A stretch of 32,430 nucleotides of DNA from Cypionkella sp. (lineage in GTDB: Bacteria; Pseudomonadota; Alphaproteobacteria; Rhodobacterales; Rhodobacteraceae): contig JALOSF010000044.1 in assembly GCA_025458525.1 (NCBI GenBank), forward strand, positions 1 to 32,430. Reading direction: 5' to 3'. Below the pieces are notes generated by a model, which saw only the letters and a list, made by a program, of their open reading frames with translations, was not told where the DNA came from and ran no database searches. The translations under genes were made by a program, and so were the position numbers. Positions 1 through 7,079 of this stretch are shown one piece after another (within the stretch, counting starts at the first letter, position 1; each line of letters begins with the position of its first letter).

Positions 1-546
1 GGCTTTGGCGACGGGCTGGAGGCAGATGCAGCCGCCACCCGGATGATTGCCGCCCGCTTTCCCGAGGTGCTGATCGCGGCGTCCTGCTCCAAGAACTTCG
101 GCATCTACCGCGAGCGCACGGGGGTGCTGATCGCGCTGACCGATCCCGCCCGCCGCGCCACAGTGCAAGGCAATCTGAATTTCCTGAACCGCCAGAACTT
201 CAGCTTTCCGCCAGATCACGGCGCGCGGGTGGTGACGATGATCCTTGAGGATGCCGCCCTGCGCGCCGATTGGCAGGCAGAGCTGGAGGAGGTGCGGCAG
301 AACATGCTGACGCTGCGCAAGACGCTGGCCGAGGAACTGCGCAAGGCCACGAATTCCGACCGCTTCGATTTCGTGGCGCATCACCGTGGCATGTTCAGCC
401 GCCTTGGCCTGTCCGAGGCGCAGGTGAACCGCTTGCGCGAGACGCATGGCATCTACATGGTCGGCGACAGCCGGATCAACATAGCCGGGCTCAATGCGCG
501 CACTGTGCCGATCCTCGCGGCTGCCATCGCCTCTGTCGCGGGCTGA
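1..546 (+). CDS. Aromatic amino acid aminotransferase, C-terminal part
   Basis: This is the last 181 codons of a class I PLP-dependent aminotransferase; the gene begins before the window. It exchanges amino groups between aromatic (or aspartate-like) amino acids and 2-oxoglutarate in the cytoplasm. The Schiff-base lysine is visible in SCSKNFGIYRERTG (lysine 31 of the fragment), and the arginine that holds the substrate carboxylate is in SRINIAGL near the end. Both motifs and the FGDGLEADA stretch match the aspartate/tyrosine aminotransferase Ialpha subgroup, and resemble the bacterial aromatic enzyme (TyrB-like) more than AspC. Substrate preference cannot be fixed from this fragment. A strong terminator follows the stop codon by about 20 bases. 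Confidence 0.9.
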   Translation, partial: GFGDGLEADAAATRMIAARFPEVLIAASCSKNFGIYRERTGVLIALTDPARRATVQGNLNFLNRQNFSFPPDHGARVVTMILEDAALRADWQAELEEVRQNMLTLRKTLAEELRKATNSDRFDFVAHHRGMFSRLGLSEAQVNRLRETHGIYMVGDSRINIAGLNARTVPILAAAIASVAG

Positions 547-567
547 TCCGGCCGCGAGATGACATGC

Positions 568-597
568 AAAAGCCCGCGCCGCGCGCGGGCTTTTTTC
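568..597 (+). terminator. Rho-independent terminator of the aminotransferase gene
   Basis: An AAAGCCCGCGC / GCGCGGGCTTT stem is followed directly by a run of T on the plus strand. It lies about 20 bases after the aminotransferase stop. Because the stem is flanked by A and T runs, it could also act weakly in the other direction. Confidence 0.85.
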
Positions 598-610
598 TAT
601 CCTTGCGCAG

Positions 611-638
611 AAAAAGACCCGGATCTTGCGATCCGGGC
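611..638 (-). terminator. Rho-independent terminator of glnK-amtB
   Basis: Read on the minus strand, CCCGGATC and GATCCGGG form a perfect 8-bp stem around a GCAA tetraloop, followed by TCTTTTT. It lies 45 bases beyond the amtB stop codon. It faces the aminotransferase terminator only 13 bases away, so the two convergent units are insulated by separate hairpins. Confidence 0.85.
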
Positions 639-683
639 CAGCTTCAGGCCGACAGGGAGGAGGAGCGCCGGCCCTTTGTTCGG

Positions 684-2063
684 TCACATGTTGTAGGCGC
701 GCTCGCCATGCGAGGTCAGGTCCAGACCTTCGCGCTCGGCATCTTCCTTGACGCGCAGACCCATGATCATGTCCACGATCTTGTAGAGCACGAGGCTGGC
801 GATACCGCACCAGACGATGGTGATCGCGACGCCCTTGATCTGGATCCAGATCTGCGCACCCATCGCATTGCCGCCGTAGTGGATGCCGCCCATGGACGGG
901 TCGTTCACGACCGCGGTGCCGATGGCGCCGATGATCCCGGCCACGCCATGGATGCCAAAGACATCAAGGCTGTCGTCATAGTTCAGCTTGTGCTTGACCG
1001 ATGACACGAAGAAATAGGCCGCTGCCGACGCCACGCCACCCAGAACGATCGCGCCGACCGGGCCCGCGAAACCGGCGGCCGGGGTCACGGCCACAAGGCC
1101 AGTCACCATGCCCGACACGGCACCCAGCATCGAGGCCTTGCCACGCAGCATCATCTCGAGCACGACCCAGACCAGCACCGCACCCGCCGTCGCCGTGAAG
1201 GTGTTGATCATCGCCAGACCGGCGCCGCCATTGGCCTCGAGGTTGGACCCGGCGTTGAAGCCGAACCAGCCCACCCACAGCATCGATGCGCCCACCATGG
1301 TCAGCGTCATCGAATGGGGTGCCATGTTGTCCTTGCCATAGCCCACACGCTTGCCCACCAGGATGCAACCGACGAGCGCCGCGATACCGGCGTTGATATG
1401 CACCACGGTGCCGCCGGCAAAGTCCAGCGCGCCCCAGCCATAGATCAGGCCATCCGAATCCCACACCATATGGGCGACGGGGAAATACACGATCGTGACC
1501 CACAGCGCGATGAAGACCAGCAGCGCGCCGAACTTGATGCGCTCGGCGAAGGCGCCGACGATCAGCACGGCGGTGATGCAGGCAAAGGTCATCTGGAAGC
1601 TGATGAAGACGAATTCCGGGATCACCACCCCGGCGGTGAACGTGGCCGCCATCGATTCATAGGTGACGCCCGACAGGAAAGCCTTGCCCAGACCGCCCCA
1701 ATAGGCCGAAGGCGCATCGCCAAAGGCCATCGAATAGCCCCAGAGCACGTAGATCACGATCACCAGTGCCGTGATCACGGTGGACTGCATCAGAAGCGAC
1801 AGCATGTTCTTCGTGCGCACGAGACCACCGTAGAACAGCGCGAGGCCCGGCAGGATCATGAACAGGACCAGCACGGTCGAGATCATCATCCAGGCCACGT
1901 CGCCCTTGTCCATCACATCGGCTACGGCGGGGGCCGCTTCGGCTGCCGCCTCGGTCGCGGCTTCCGTGGTCGTGGTGGCCGCATCCTGCGCCCAAGCGGG
2001 CAGACTGGCAAAGAGCGATGCACCCAGCATCGTCAGGCCAGAAACTTTCAACAGATCTTTCAT
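684..2063 (-). CDS. amtB: Ammonium transporter AmtB
   Basis: A 459-residue ammonium channel of the Amt/MEP/Rh family in the inner membrane. It begins with a cleavable signal peptide (about residues 1-26, ending PAWAQ), then an unusual alanine/glutamate/threonine-rich periplasmic tail (about 27-48), then eleven predicted membrane helices. The pore histidine pair is visible at H222 (VHINAG) and H372 (GIHGVAG), and the conserved aspartate of LDFAGG is at 214. The ATG at 2063 was chosen because it follows the glnK stop by 28 bases, has GGGGAAAA upstream and starts the signal peptide; the open frame runs on into glnK without meaning. It is co-transcribed with glnK, whose product plugs the channel when nitrogen is plentiful. 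Confidence 0.95.
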   Translation of the reverse strand: MKDLLKVSGLTMLGASLFASLPAWAQDAATTTTEAATEAAAEAAPAVADVMDKGDVAWMMISTVLVLFMILPGLALFYGGLVRTKNMLSLLMQSTVITALVIVIYVLWGYSMAFGDAPSAYWGGLGKAFLSGVTYESMAATFTAGVVIPEFVFISFQMTFACITAVLIVGAFAERIKFGALLVFIALWVTIVYFPVAHMVWDSDGLIYGWGALDFAGGTVVHINAGIAALVGCILVGKRVGYGKDNMAPHSMTLTMVGASMLWVGWFGFNAGSNLEANGGAGLAMINTFTATAGAVLVWVVLEMMLRGKASMLGAVSGMVTGLVAVTPAAGFAGPVGAIVLGGVASAAAYFFVSSVKHKLNYDDSLDVFGIHGVAGIIGAIGTAVVNDPSMGGIHYGGNAMGAQIWIQIKGVAITIVWCGIASLVLYKIVDMIMGLRVKEDAEREGLDLTSHGERAYNM

Positions 2064-2091
2064 CTTTGCGTTTTCCCCTGTCCCCAACGCG

Positions 2092-2430
2092 TCAGAGCGC
2101 ATCGTCATTGATTTCGCCGGTGCGCACGCGCACCGCATGCTGAACATCCAGCACGAAGATTTTCCCATCGCCGATCTTGTCGGTCTTGGCGGTGGTGCGG
2201 ATCGTCTCGACGACCGCATCGGCAAGGCTGTCGCTGACCACGATCTCAAGCCGCACCTTCGGCACGAAGTTCACGGCATATTCCGCGCCGCGATAAATCT
2301 CGGTGTGGCCCGACTGGCTTCCGAAACCCTTGATTTCAGTCACCATCATGCCGCGAACCCCGATGGTGGTCAGTGCTTCGCGCACCTCCTCGAGCTTGAA
2401 CGGCTTGATTGCTGCAATGATTAGTTTCAC
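2092..2430 (-). CDS. glnK: PII nitrogen regulatory protein GlnK
   Basis: A 112-residue PII signal protein, exactly the family length, starting with GTG at 2430 after an AGGGGAAGG ribosome site. It senses ATP/ADP and 2-oxoglutarate and controls AmtB and nitrogen regulators. The uridylylation tyrosine falls at the canonical Y51 (EIYRGAEY) in the T-loop, and the C-terminal signature KIGDGKIFV is intact. The first residues VKLIIAAIKPFKLEEV match the family start, so the longer in-frame extension to 2553 is rejected. Placement directly before amtB identifies it as GlnK rather than GlnB. Confidence 0.95.
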   Translation of the reverse strand: MKLIIAAIKPFKLEEVREALTTIGVRGMMVTEIKGFGSQSGHTEIYRGAEYAVNFVPKVRLEIVVSDSLADAVVETIRTTAKTDKIGDGKIFVLDVQHAVRVRTGEINDDAL

Positions 2431-2547
2431 GTCCTTCCCCTTCTTTTGTGTGGGGCCCTGGGGCGGGCCCTTGCAGATAGAAGCGGGCTTTCCCCGGGGC
2501 AGAACAAGAAAAGGCCAGCGGGATCTTGCCGGAAACTGGCGGCAACT

Positions 2548-2571
2548 GCACAAATTTTATACTTATTGTGC
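2548..2571. promoter_or_regulatory. Inverted repeat upstream of glnK (possible operator)
   Basis: GCACAA and TTGTGC are perfect inverted half-sites separated by 12 AT-rich bases, centred about 130 bases before the glnK start in the gap shared with the penicillin-binding protein gene. On the minus strand a TATAAA box (2556-2561) lies between the arms. NtrC sites in proteobacteria often carry TGCAC/GTGCA arms, so an NtrC-type site is possible, but the spacing is not a clear match and no sigma-54 promoter was found. Confidence 0.35.
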
Positions 2572-2623
2572 GACTTGATTAAAAATTAAGCGCGCAAGGT
2601 ATCCGAATCGTGAAGCCATCCTC

Positions 2624-2652
2624 TCCACAACCCCTGCTATTCGGGCTAGAGT
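2624..2652 (+). promoter_or_regulatory. Candidate promoter of the PBP1A gene
   Basis: TCCACA (2624-2629) and TAGAGT (2647-2652) are spaced by 17 bases, 36 bases before the ATG at 2689. The -35 box is poor. The -10 region, CTAGAGTCGACCAAA, is nearly repeated in front of the D,D-carboxypeptidase gene at about 28984, which supports it. Confidence 0.35.
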
Positions 2653-2688
2653 CGACCAAAAGAAGACGCATGAAAAGTTGGGCGGGCC

Positions 2689-4971
2689 ATGGCAGCTTCG
2701 GGTAACGGTGGTGGAAAACTGGTGGCGGACAAACGCTATGGTGCGGCACGGCCGGCACCCGCACGCACGTCGTCCGGTGGCAAGCCGCCCCGCACGCCTG
2801 CGCCGCGCAAACCTCCGCGCAAGCATGGCTTTGTCGTCGGCTTCATCCTGGGGCTCTGGCGTCTGATCTGGCGCGTCCTGTGGGGCGTGACCTGGCGGGT
2901 CGGCGCGGTGGGCGGCATGGTTCTGGCGCTGGCGGTGTTCTATTTCTACAGCCAGCTTCCCCCCGTCACGGCCCTTCTGGACGGGCGCGCGCGCGGGTCT
3001 GTCACCATGCTGGACCGCGAGGGCCAGGTCTTTGCCTGGCGTGGCGAAACCTTTGGCGGCCAGATCACGGCGGCCAATGTCTCGCCCTTCCTGCACGATG
3101 CGGTGGTCGCGACCGAGGATCGGCGGTTCTATCGCCACTTCGGCATCAGCCCGCGCGGCATCGCCGGGGCCATTCGCATCAACCTGGCCGAAGGGCGCGG
3201 GCCGCTGTCGGGCAACGGCGGGTCCACCATCACGCAGCAGGTGGCCAAACTTCTGTGCCTTGGCGTGCCCTATGACCCGTCGCAGTGGGAGTCGGAGGCC
3301 GCCTATGAACAGGACTGCCGGGGTGGCGGCATCTGGCGCAAGATCAAGGAAATCCCCTATGCGATGGCGATGGAGGTCAAGTATTCCAAAGAGGAAATCC
3401 TGACCATCTATCTGAACCGCGCCTATATGGGTGCGGGCGCGCGCGGGTTCGAGGCGGCGGCGCAGCGCTATTTCGGCAAATCGGCCAATGCGGTGAACCC
3501 TGCCGAAGCGGCGATGCTGGCGGGTCTGCTGACCGCGCCGTCGCGCTTTGCGCCCACCAACAACCTTGAACGCTCGCAGGCGCGGGCCGCCGTTGTGATC
3601 GGGCTGATGGAGGAGCAGGGCTATCTGACGCCCGCGCAGGCCGCCGAGGCGCGGGCCAACCCCGCCCGCCTGTCAAAGGCGGCCGAGACCCAGTCAGGCG
3701 GTGCCTTTGCCGATTGGGTGATGGAAACCACACCCAGTTTCCTGTCATCCACGACGACCGAAGATGTCATCATTCGCACCACGCTTGACCAGCGCTTGCA
3801 ACGCGCCGCCGAGGAGGCGCTGGATTTCATCTTCGAAACCAAGGTGAAAGAGGGGTCCAAGGCACAGGCGGCCATCGTGGTGATGTCGGCAGATGGCGCG
3901 GTGCGCGCCATGGTCGGCGGACGCGAGGCCGCGGCGGCCGGCAGTTTCAACCGCGCGACGCAGGCCAAGCGGCAGACCGGGTCCAGTTTCAAGCCCTTTG
4001 CCTATGCGGCAGCGATGGATCTGGGCTTTACCCCCGCCGATTATGTCGAGGACACGCCGCTGACCATCAACATCCCCGGGTCGGGCGCCTGGACGCCAAA
4101 GAATTATGACGAGCGGTTCAAGGGCATGATCACCCTGACGCAGGCCCTTGCCGAAAGCCGCAACATCCCGGCGGTCCGGGTGTCCGAGGCGGTGGGGCGC
4201 GATGCGGTGCGCCGGGTGGCGAACGGGTTCGGCATCGTCTCGGCCTTGGCGGACGGGCCGGCGCTGGCGCTGGGGGCGTCGGAATCCTCGCTGCTCGAGA
4301 TGTCGGGGGCCTATGCCGGCATCCTCAACGGGGGCACCTCGGTGACGCCCTACGGCATGACAGAACTGCGGCTTCAGGGCGAGGACGAGCCGCTGTTCGG
4401 CGCGACCGGCGGGCTGGGCGAGCGGGTCATCAGCGAGGAGGCGGCCCTTTACCTGACCTATATGATGAGCAAGGTGATCGAGGAAGGCACCGGCACCCGC
4501 GCCCGGATACCCGGGTGGCAAGCGGCGGGCAAGACCGGCACCACCCAGGCCGCGCGGGACGCATGGTTCCTTGGCTATACCGCCGATTACGTCGCCGGGG
4601 TCTGGATGGGCTATGATGACAACCAGCCGCTGACCGGCGTGACCGGCGGGGGTCTGCCCGCCGAAATCTGGCGCGAAGTGATGGTGCGTGTCCACGAAGG
4701 CCTGCCCCCGCAACCCCTGCCCATGCTGATCCCCGAGCCGAAGCTGCCGCCGAATGGCGCCTATGCGCCCTCGCCCGAGGTCATGGTGGACGGTCAATCC
4801 CCCGCACCCGTGCCGCAGCCTGGGCGGGGCGAGCCGGAAATGCGCTCGGACGAGGTGATCGTCTATGACGGCCCGGTGCCCGACGATTGGGTGAACGAGG
4901 GGCCGGTGATGAACGACGGCGATCTTGCCGATCAGATCCTGCGCGATGTGCTGGGGGCCTTTGGAAACTAG
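2689..4971 (+). CDS. Class A penicillin-binding protein (PBP1A family)
   Basis: A 760-residue bifunctional peptidoglycan synthase that polymerises glycan strands and cross-links peptides in the periplasm. A basic proline-rich cytoplasmic tail (1-46) precedes a membrane anchor (about 71-88). The GT51 glycosyltransferase domain shows ATEDRRFYRHFG (catalytic E143) and GGSTITQQVAK (178-187). The transpeptidase domain has the nucleophile S432 in SSFK, SRN at 490-492 and KTGTT at 615-619. A proline-rich acidic tail ends the protein. The start lacks a clear Shine-Dalgarno sequence; the ATG at 2689 is the first in frame. It is a stand-alone gene. It could be called mrcA-like, but the paralogue cannot be fixed from sequence alone. 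Confidence 0.93.
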   Translation: MAASGNGGGKLVADKRYGAARPAPARTSSGGKPPRTPAPRKPPRKHGFVVGFILGLWRLIWRVLWGVTWRVGAVGGMVLALAVFYFYSQLPPVTALLDGRARGSVTMLDREGQVFAWRGETFGGQITAANVSPFLHDAVVATEDRRFYRHFGISPRGIAGAIRINLAEGRGPLSGNGGSTITQQVAKLLCLGVPYDPSQWESEAAYEQDCRGGGIWRKIKEIPYAMAMEVKYSKEEILTIYLNRAYMGAGARGFEAAAQRYFGKSANAVNPAEAAMLAGLLTAPSRFAPTNNLERSQARAAVVIGLMEEQGYLTPAQAAEARANPARLSKAAETQSGGAFADWVMETTPSFLSSTTTEDVIIRTTLDQRLQRAAEEALDFIFETKVKEGSKAQAAIVVMSADGAVRAMVGGREAAAAGSFNRATQAKRQTGSSFKPFAYAAAMDLGFTPADYVEDTPLTINIPGSGAWTPKNYDERFKGMITLTQALAESRNIPAVRVSEAVGRDAVRRVANGFGIVSALADGPALALGASESSLLEMSGAYAGILNGGTSVTPYGMTELRLQGEDEPLFGATGGLGERVISEEAALYLTYMMSKVIEEGTGTRARIPGWQAAGKTGTTQAARDAWFLGYTADYVAGVWMGYDDNQPLTGVTGGGLPAEIWREVMVRVHEGLPPQPLPMLIPEPKLPPNGAYAPSPEVMVDGQSPAPVPQPGRGEPEMRSDEVIVYDGPVPDDWVNEGPVMNDGDLADQILRDVLGAFGN

Positions 4972-5043
4972 GCCCCCGTGCCTTTGCCTTGTCGCGGCGC
5001 ACCCCGCGCTGCGCTTGCCATAGGGCAGACCTCGCCGCGCCCG

Positions 5044-5079
5044 AAACGCAAAACGCGCACCCAGGGCTTTGGATGCGCG
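5044..5079 (-). terminator. Terminator downstream of mlaC
   Basis: On the minus strand CGCGCATCC pairs with GGGTGCGCG (one G-U pair) around an 8-base loop, followed by TTTTGCGTTT. The wobble pair becomes a C-A mismatch on the plus strand, so it favours mlaC transcription. It begins 30 bases after the mlaC stop. Confidence 0.65.
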
Positions 5080-5108
5080 CTTGCGATGTCTTAGATCACC
5101 GACCGGGT

Positions 5109-5720
5109 TCAGGCTGTCTTCAGGTCCTCGATCAGCGCGTCCACATTGCCGCGGCGCCGGTCCAGCATGGCTCCGATTTCGGTCCGCTCGCTGGCGAGCA
5201 TGTTCACGCCCTCGATGATGATGTTGAAGAACAGGTCTTTTCCAGCCCGGTCCGACACATGCCAGCGCAGGTCGAACGGTGCTTGCCCCCGCAACTTGGC
5301 GACCGAGATGACCTCGAAATAGCTCTTGATCGGACGCGCGCCCGTCACCTCGATCTCGCCGCCGATGAATTCGCGGAACCGCGCCCCGTATTTGCGCGCG
5401 ATATACCCCTGATAGGCGCGCGTGAAGGCCGAAAGCTGCGCGTTCGAGGCGGAGCGCGCGGCCGGTCCAAGCGCCGAGCGGGCGATGGTGGGCACATCGG
5501 CATAACGGCTGAAGATGCGTTCGAAATCGCCATACATCGCCGAGGCGGACTTGCCCGAATTGATGGTGGCATTCACGTCGGCGATCGCGCGCCCCACAAG
5601 GGCGCGGGCCTGATCGACGGTCAGTGCCGCAGCCGGAAGCGGCAGGGCAAGGGCGGCGGCGCCACCCACCAGACCGATGCCAAAGCCGCGACGGGTGATG
5701 ATGAGCTTGTCAGTTGCCAT
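5109..5720 (-). CDS. mlaC: MlaC-type phospholipid-binding periplasmic protein
   Basis: A 203-residue protein of the MlaC/Ttg2D (toluene tolerance) family. In the known pathway MlaC carries phospholipids across the periplasm between the MlaA-porin complex in the outer membrane and the inner-membrane MlaFEDB transporter. The N-terminus contains TRRGFGIG before a hydrophobic stretch and PAAAL, which looks like a twin-arginine (Tat) signal rather than a plain Sec signal. The body contains the family-typical RYADVPTIARSALG and FTRAYQGYIARKYG. The start at 5720 has GAGGA six bases upstream and overlaps the mlaA stop by 11 bases, so the two are translationally coupled. No mlaFED genes are in the window. 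Confidence 0.88.
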   Translation of the reverse strand: MATDKLIITRRGFGIGLVGGAAALALPLPAAALTVDQARALVGRAIADVNATINSGKSASAMYGDFERIFSRYADVPTIARSALGPAARSASNAQLSAFTRAYQGYIARKYGARFREFIGGEIEVTGARPIKSYFEVISVAKLRGQAPFDLRWHVSDRAGKDLFFNIIIEGVNMLASERTEIGAMLDRRRGNVDALIEDLKTA

Positions 5721-6504
5721 AGAGGTCCTCATACGGGTCTTCGAAGGCGTCATCCGCAGCGGCGCCCGTGGTTTGCCCAAGTTCAAAACGGCGGTTTTGC
5801 AGATACAGAAGCCGCGCCTGTGCATAGCTGTCCGCCGATTCATATAGGACGGAATCGATGGTATCGGAATAGCGATGCCGATCACCAAGACTTGATGCGG
5901 CGGCGGCCACGGTTGCGATGTTCCCCTCGGGCGAGGGCAGGATATAGCGCAGCGGGTTCAAACCGAAATCGACAACCTTGCCCGCCAGATCGCGTTCCGT
6001 GCTGGGGCCGAGGAACGGCACCTCGACATAATTGCCTTCGCTTGCCCCCCAGACATGCAGCGTTTCACCGAAATCTGTGGTCTTGGCCGGAAGGCCAAGG
6101 GCGGTGGCCGGATCGAACAGACCGCCAATGCCGACGGTGGTGTTGACCACGAAGCGCAGGGTGTTTTGCGCCGCATTGTGCGGGCGGGCCTGAAGCAGGC
6201 CGTTCACCACATCGCTGGGCATGTCCAGGTTGTTGGCAAAGTTGGAAATGCCCTGCCGGATCGGGCTGGGCGCCTTGCCATAGCCCTGGGCGGTCGGCCG
6301 CAGCAAGGCACGGTCCACGGCAAGGTTGAAGGCATGAACCTCGCGGTTGTTCGCCTCGAGCGGATCGGTGATGCCCGAAGGCGCCGGTTTCTGCGCGCAG
6401 GCCGACAGGAACAGAACAGTCGCACAGGCCAAGAGGGACGGCTTTGTCACAAGATGAATCAAATTTGATAAGGTGAAGGGGGTCATCAATCTCTTGGCCA
6501 TCAT
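5710..6504 (-). CDS. mlaA: MlaA (VacJ) family outer-membrane lipoprotein
   Basis: A lipoprotein of up to 264 residues that removes misplaced phospholipids from the outer leaflet of the outer membrane and hands them to MlaC. The lipobox LSAC follows a hydrophobic stretch (about residues 23-37). The family core DPLEANNREVHAFN, then RFVVNTTVGIGGLFDPA and DFGETLHVWG, is intact. The start is uncertain: ATGs lie at 6504, 6501 and 6486; the last has AAGAG upstream and would still leave a complete signal peptide. A glutamate/aspartate-rich tail ends the protein and overlaps mlaC by 11 bases. Confidence 0.9.
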   Translation of the reverse strand: MMAKRLMTPFTLSNLIHLVTKPSLLACATVLFLSACAQKPAPSGITDPLEANNREVHAFNLAVDRALLRPTAQGYGKAPSPIRQGISNFANNLDMPSDVVNGLLQARPHNAAQNTLRFVVNTTVGIGGLFDPATALGLPAKTTDFGETLHVWGASEGNYVEVPFLGPSTERDLAGKVVDFGLNPLRYILPSPEGNIATVAAAASSLGDRHRYSDTIDSVLYESADSYAQARLLYLQNRRFELGQTTGAAADDAFEDPYEDLYGN

Positions 6505-6548
6505 GTTGCCCGCAAATGCGCTGCGTGGCTACCTGTGTTTCGCGTTGT

Positions 6549-6576
6549 GTTATAGGTCGCGGTGCAGGATTACAAC
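6549..6576 (-). promoter_or_regulatory. Weak candidate promoter of mlaA-mlaC
   Basis: On the minus strand TATAAC (6549-6554) is preceded by GTTGTA at 16-base spacing (6571-6576). The -10 box is good and the -35 box poor. It lies about 45 bases before the mlaA start. Confidence 0.25.
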
Positions 6577-6627
6577 GCACACATCGGTGTAGCATTGGCT
6601 TTGCGCGGCTTTTCTCCGGCAGGGGCG

Positions 6628-6650
6628 CGGATGCGCGTGACCCGCATCCG
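6628..6650. repeat. Perfect hairpin upstream of the RidA-family gene
   Basis: CGGATGCG and CGCATCCG form an 8-bp perfect stem around a 7-base loop in the 214-base gap between mlaA and the RidA-family gene. It precedes the candidate ridA promoter, so it could be an operator or a boundary hairpin; no T-run follows. Confidence 0.4.
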
Positions 6651-6664
6651 GGGACCAGAGGCCC

Positions 6665-6693
6665 TTGCCGCCGCCGGGCGCCGCCGTTAGCTT
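6665..6693 (+). promoter_or_regulatory. Candidate promoter of the RidA-family gene run
   Basis: TTGCCG (6665-6670) and TAGCTT (6688-6693) are spaced by exactly 17 bases. The pattern fits the TTGNNN/TANNNT style common in Rhodobacterales, and the predicted transcript start is just before the GGAGG ribosome site at 6709. Confidence 0.45.
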
Positions 6694-6718
6694 CGCGCCG
6701 AACGGAACGGAGGATACC

Positions 6719-7075
6719 ATGTCGAAGATCGAAGCCCGCCTTGCCGAACTGGGTGTGACCCTGCCCGATGCCCCTGCCCCGGCCGCCAATTACGTGCCTT
6801 GGGTGATCAGCGGGCGACAGGTGTTCTCGTTGCTGGCACAGCTGAAAGCCGCAACCGGAGGCGAGATTGACCGGGTGGTGCGTCTGGTCAAGCTGGTGGG
6901 CTTTGTGAATTCCACCGCCGATTTCGTCGATCAGCCCAAGGTGATCAACGGGGCCTCGGATTTCATGGTCGCGGTGTTGGGCGATGCCGGACGGCACGCG
7001 CGCTCGGCGGTGTCGGCAGCATCGTTGCCGTTCGGCGTCGCGGTGGAAATCGAAGCGGTGTTCGAAATTGCCTGA
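6719..7075 (+). CDS. RidA-family protein with internal deletion
   Basis: A 118-residue protein of the YjgF/RidA family, subfamily beginning IEARLAELGVTLP..APAANYVP. RidA proteins hydrolyse reactive enamines/imines from PLP enzymes; this subfamily's function is less certain. The ATG at 6719 has a strong GGAGG. Both ends look normal, from PAPAANYVPWVISGRQVF and from LLAQLKAATGG to GVAVEIEAVFEIA. Family members are about 150 residues and carry roughly 35-40 residues between these blocks, including a VSGQ strand and the CAxN helix; here QVF is joined by one serine to LLAQLK at about 6826-6829. The frame is kept, so a shortened protein would be made, but its fold and trimer are doubtful. It may be a decaying gene. 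Confidence 0.8.
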   Translation: MSKIEARLAELGVTLPDAPAPAANYVPWVISGRQVFSLLAQLKAATGGEIDRVVRLVKLVGFVNSTADFVDQPKVINGASDFMVAVLGDAGRHARSAVSAASLPFGVAVEIEAVFEIA

Positions 7076-7079
7076 TCTG

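Noticed and set aside
2431..2600. Sigma-54 promoter expected for glnK-amtB
   Set aside because: I looked on the minus strand for TGGC-N8-TTGC with the GG/GC spacing and found no acceptable match.
6516..6758. An 80-codon plus-strand frame in the mlaA-ridA gap
   Set aside because: It overlaps the RidA-family start, has no ribosome site and is Arg/Cys-rich without pattern; the region looks like divergent control DNA.
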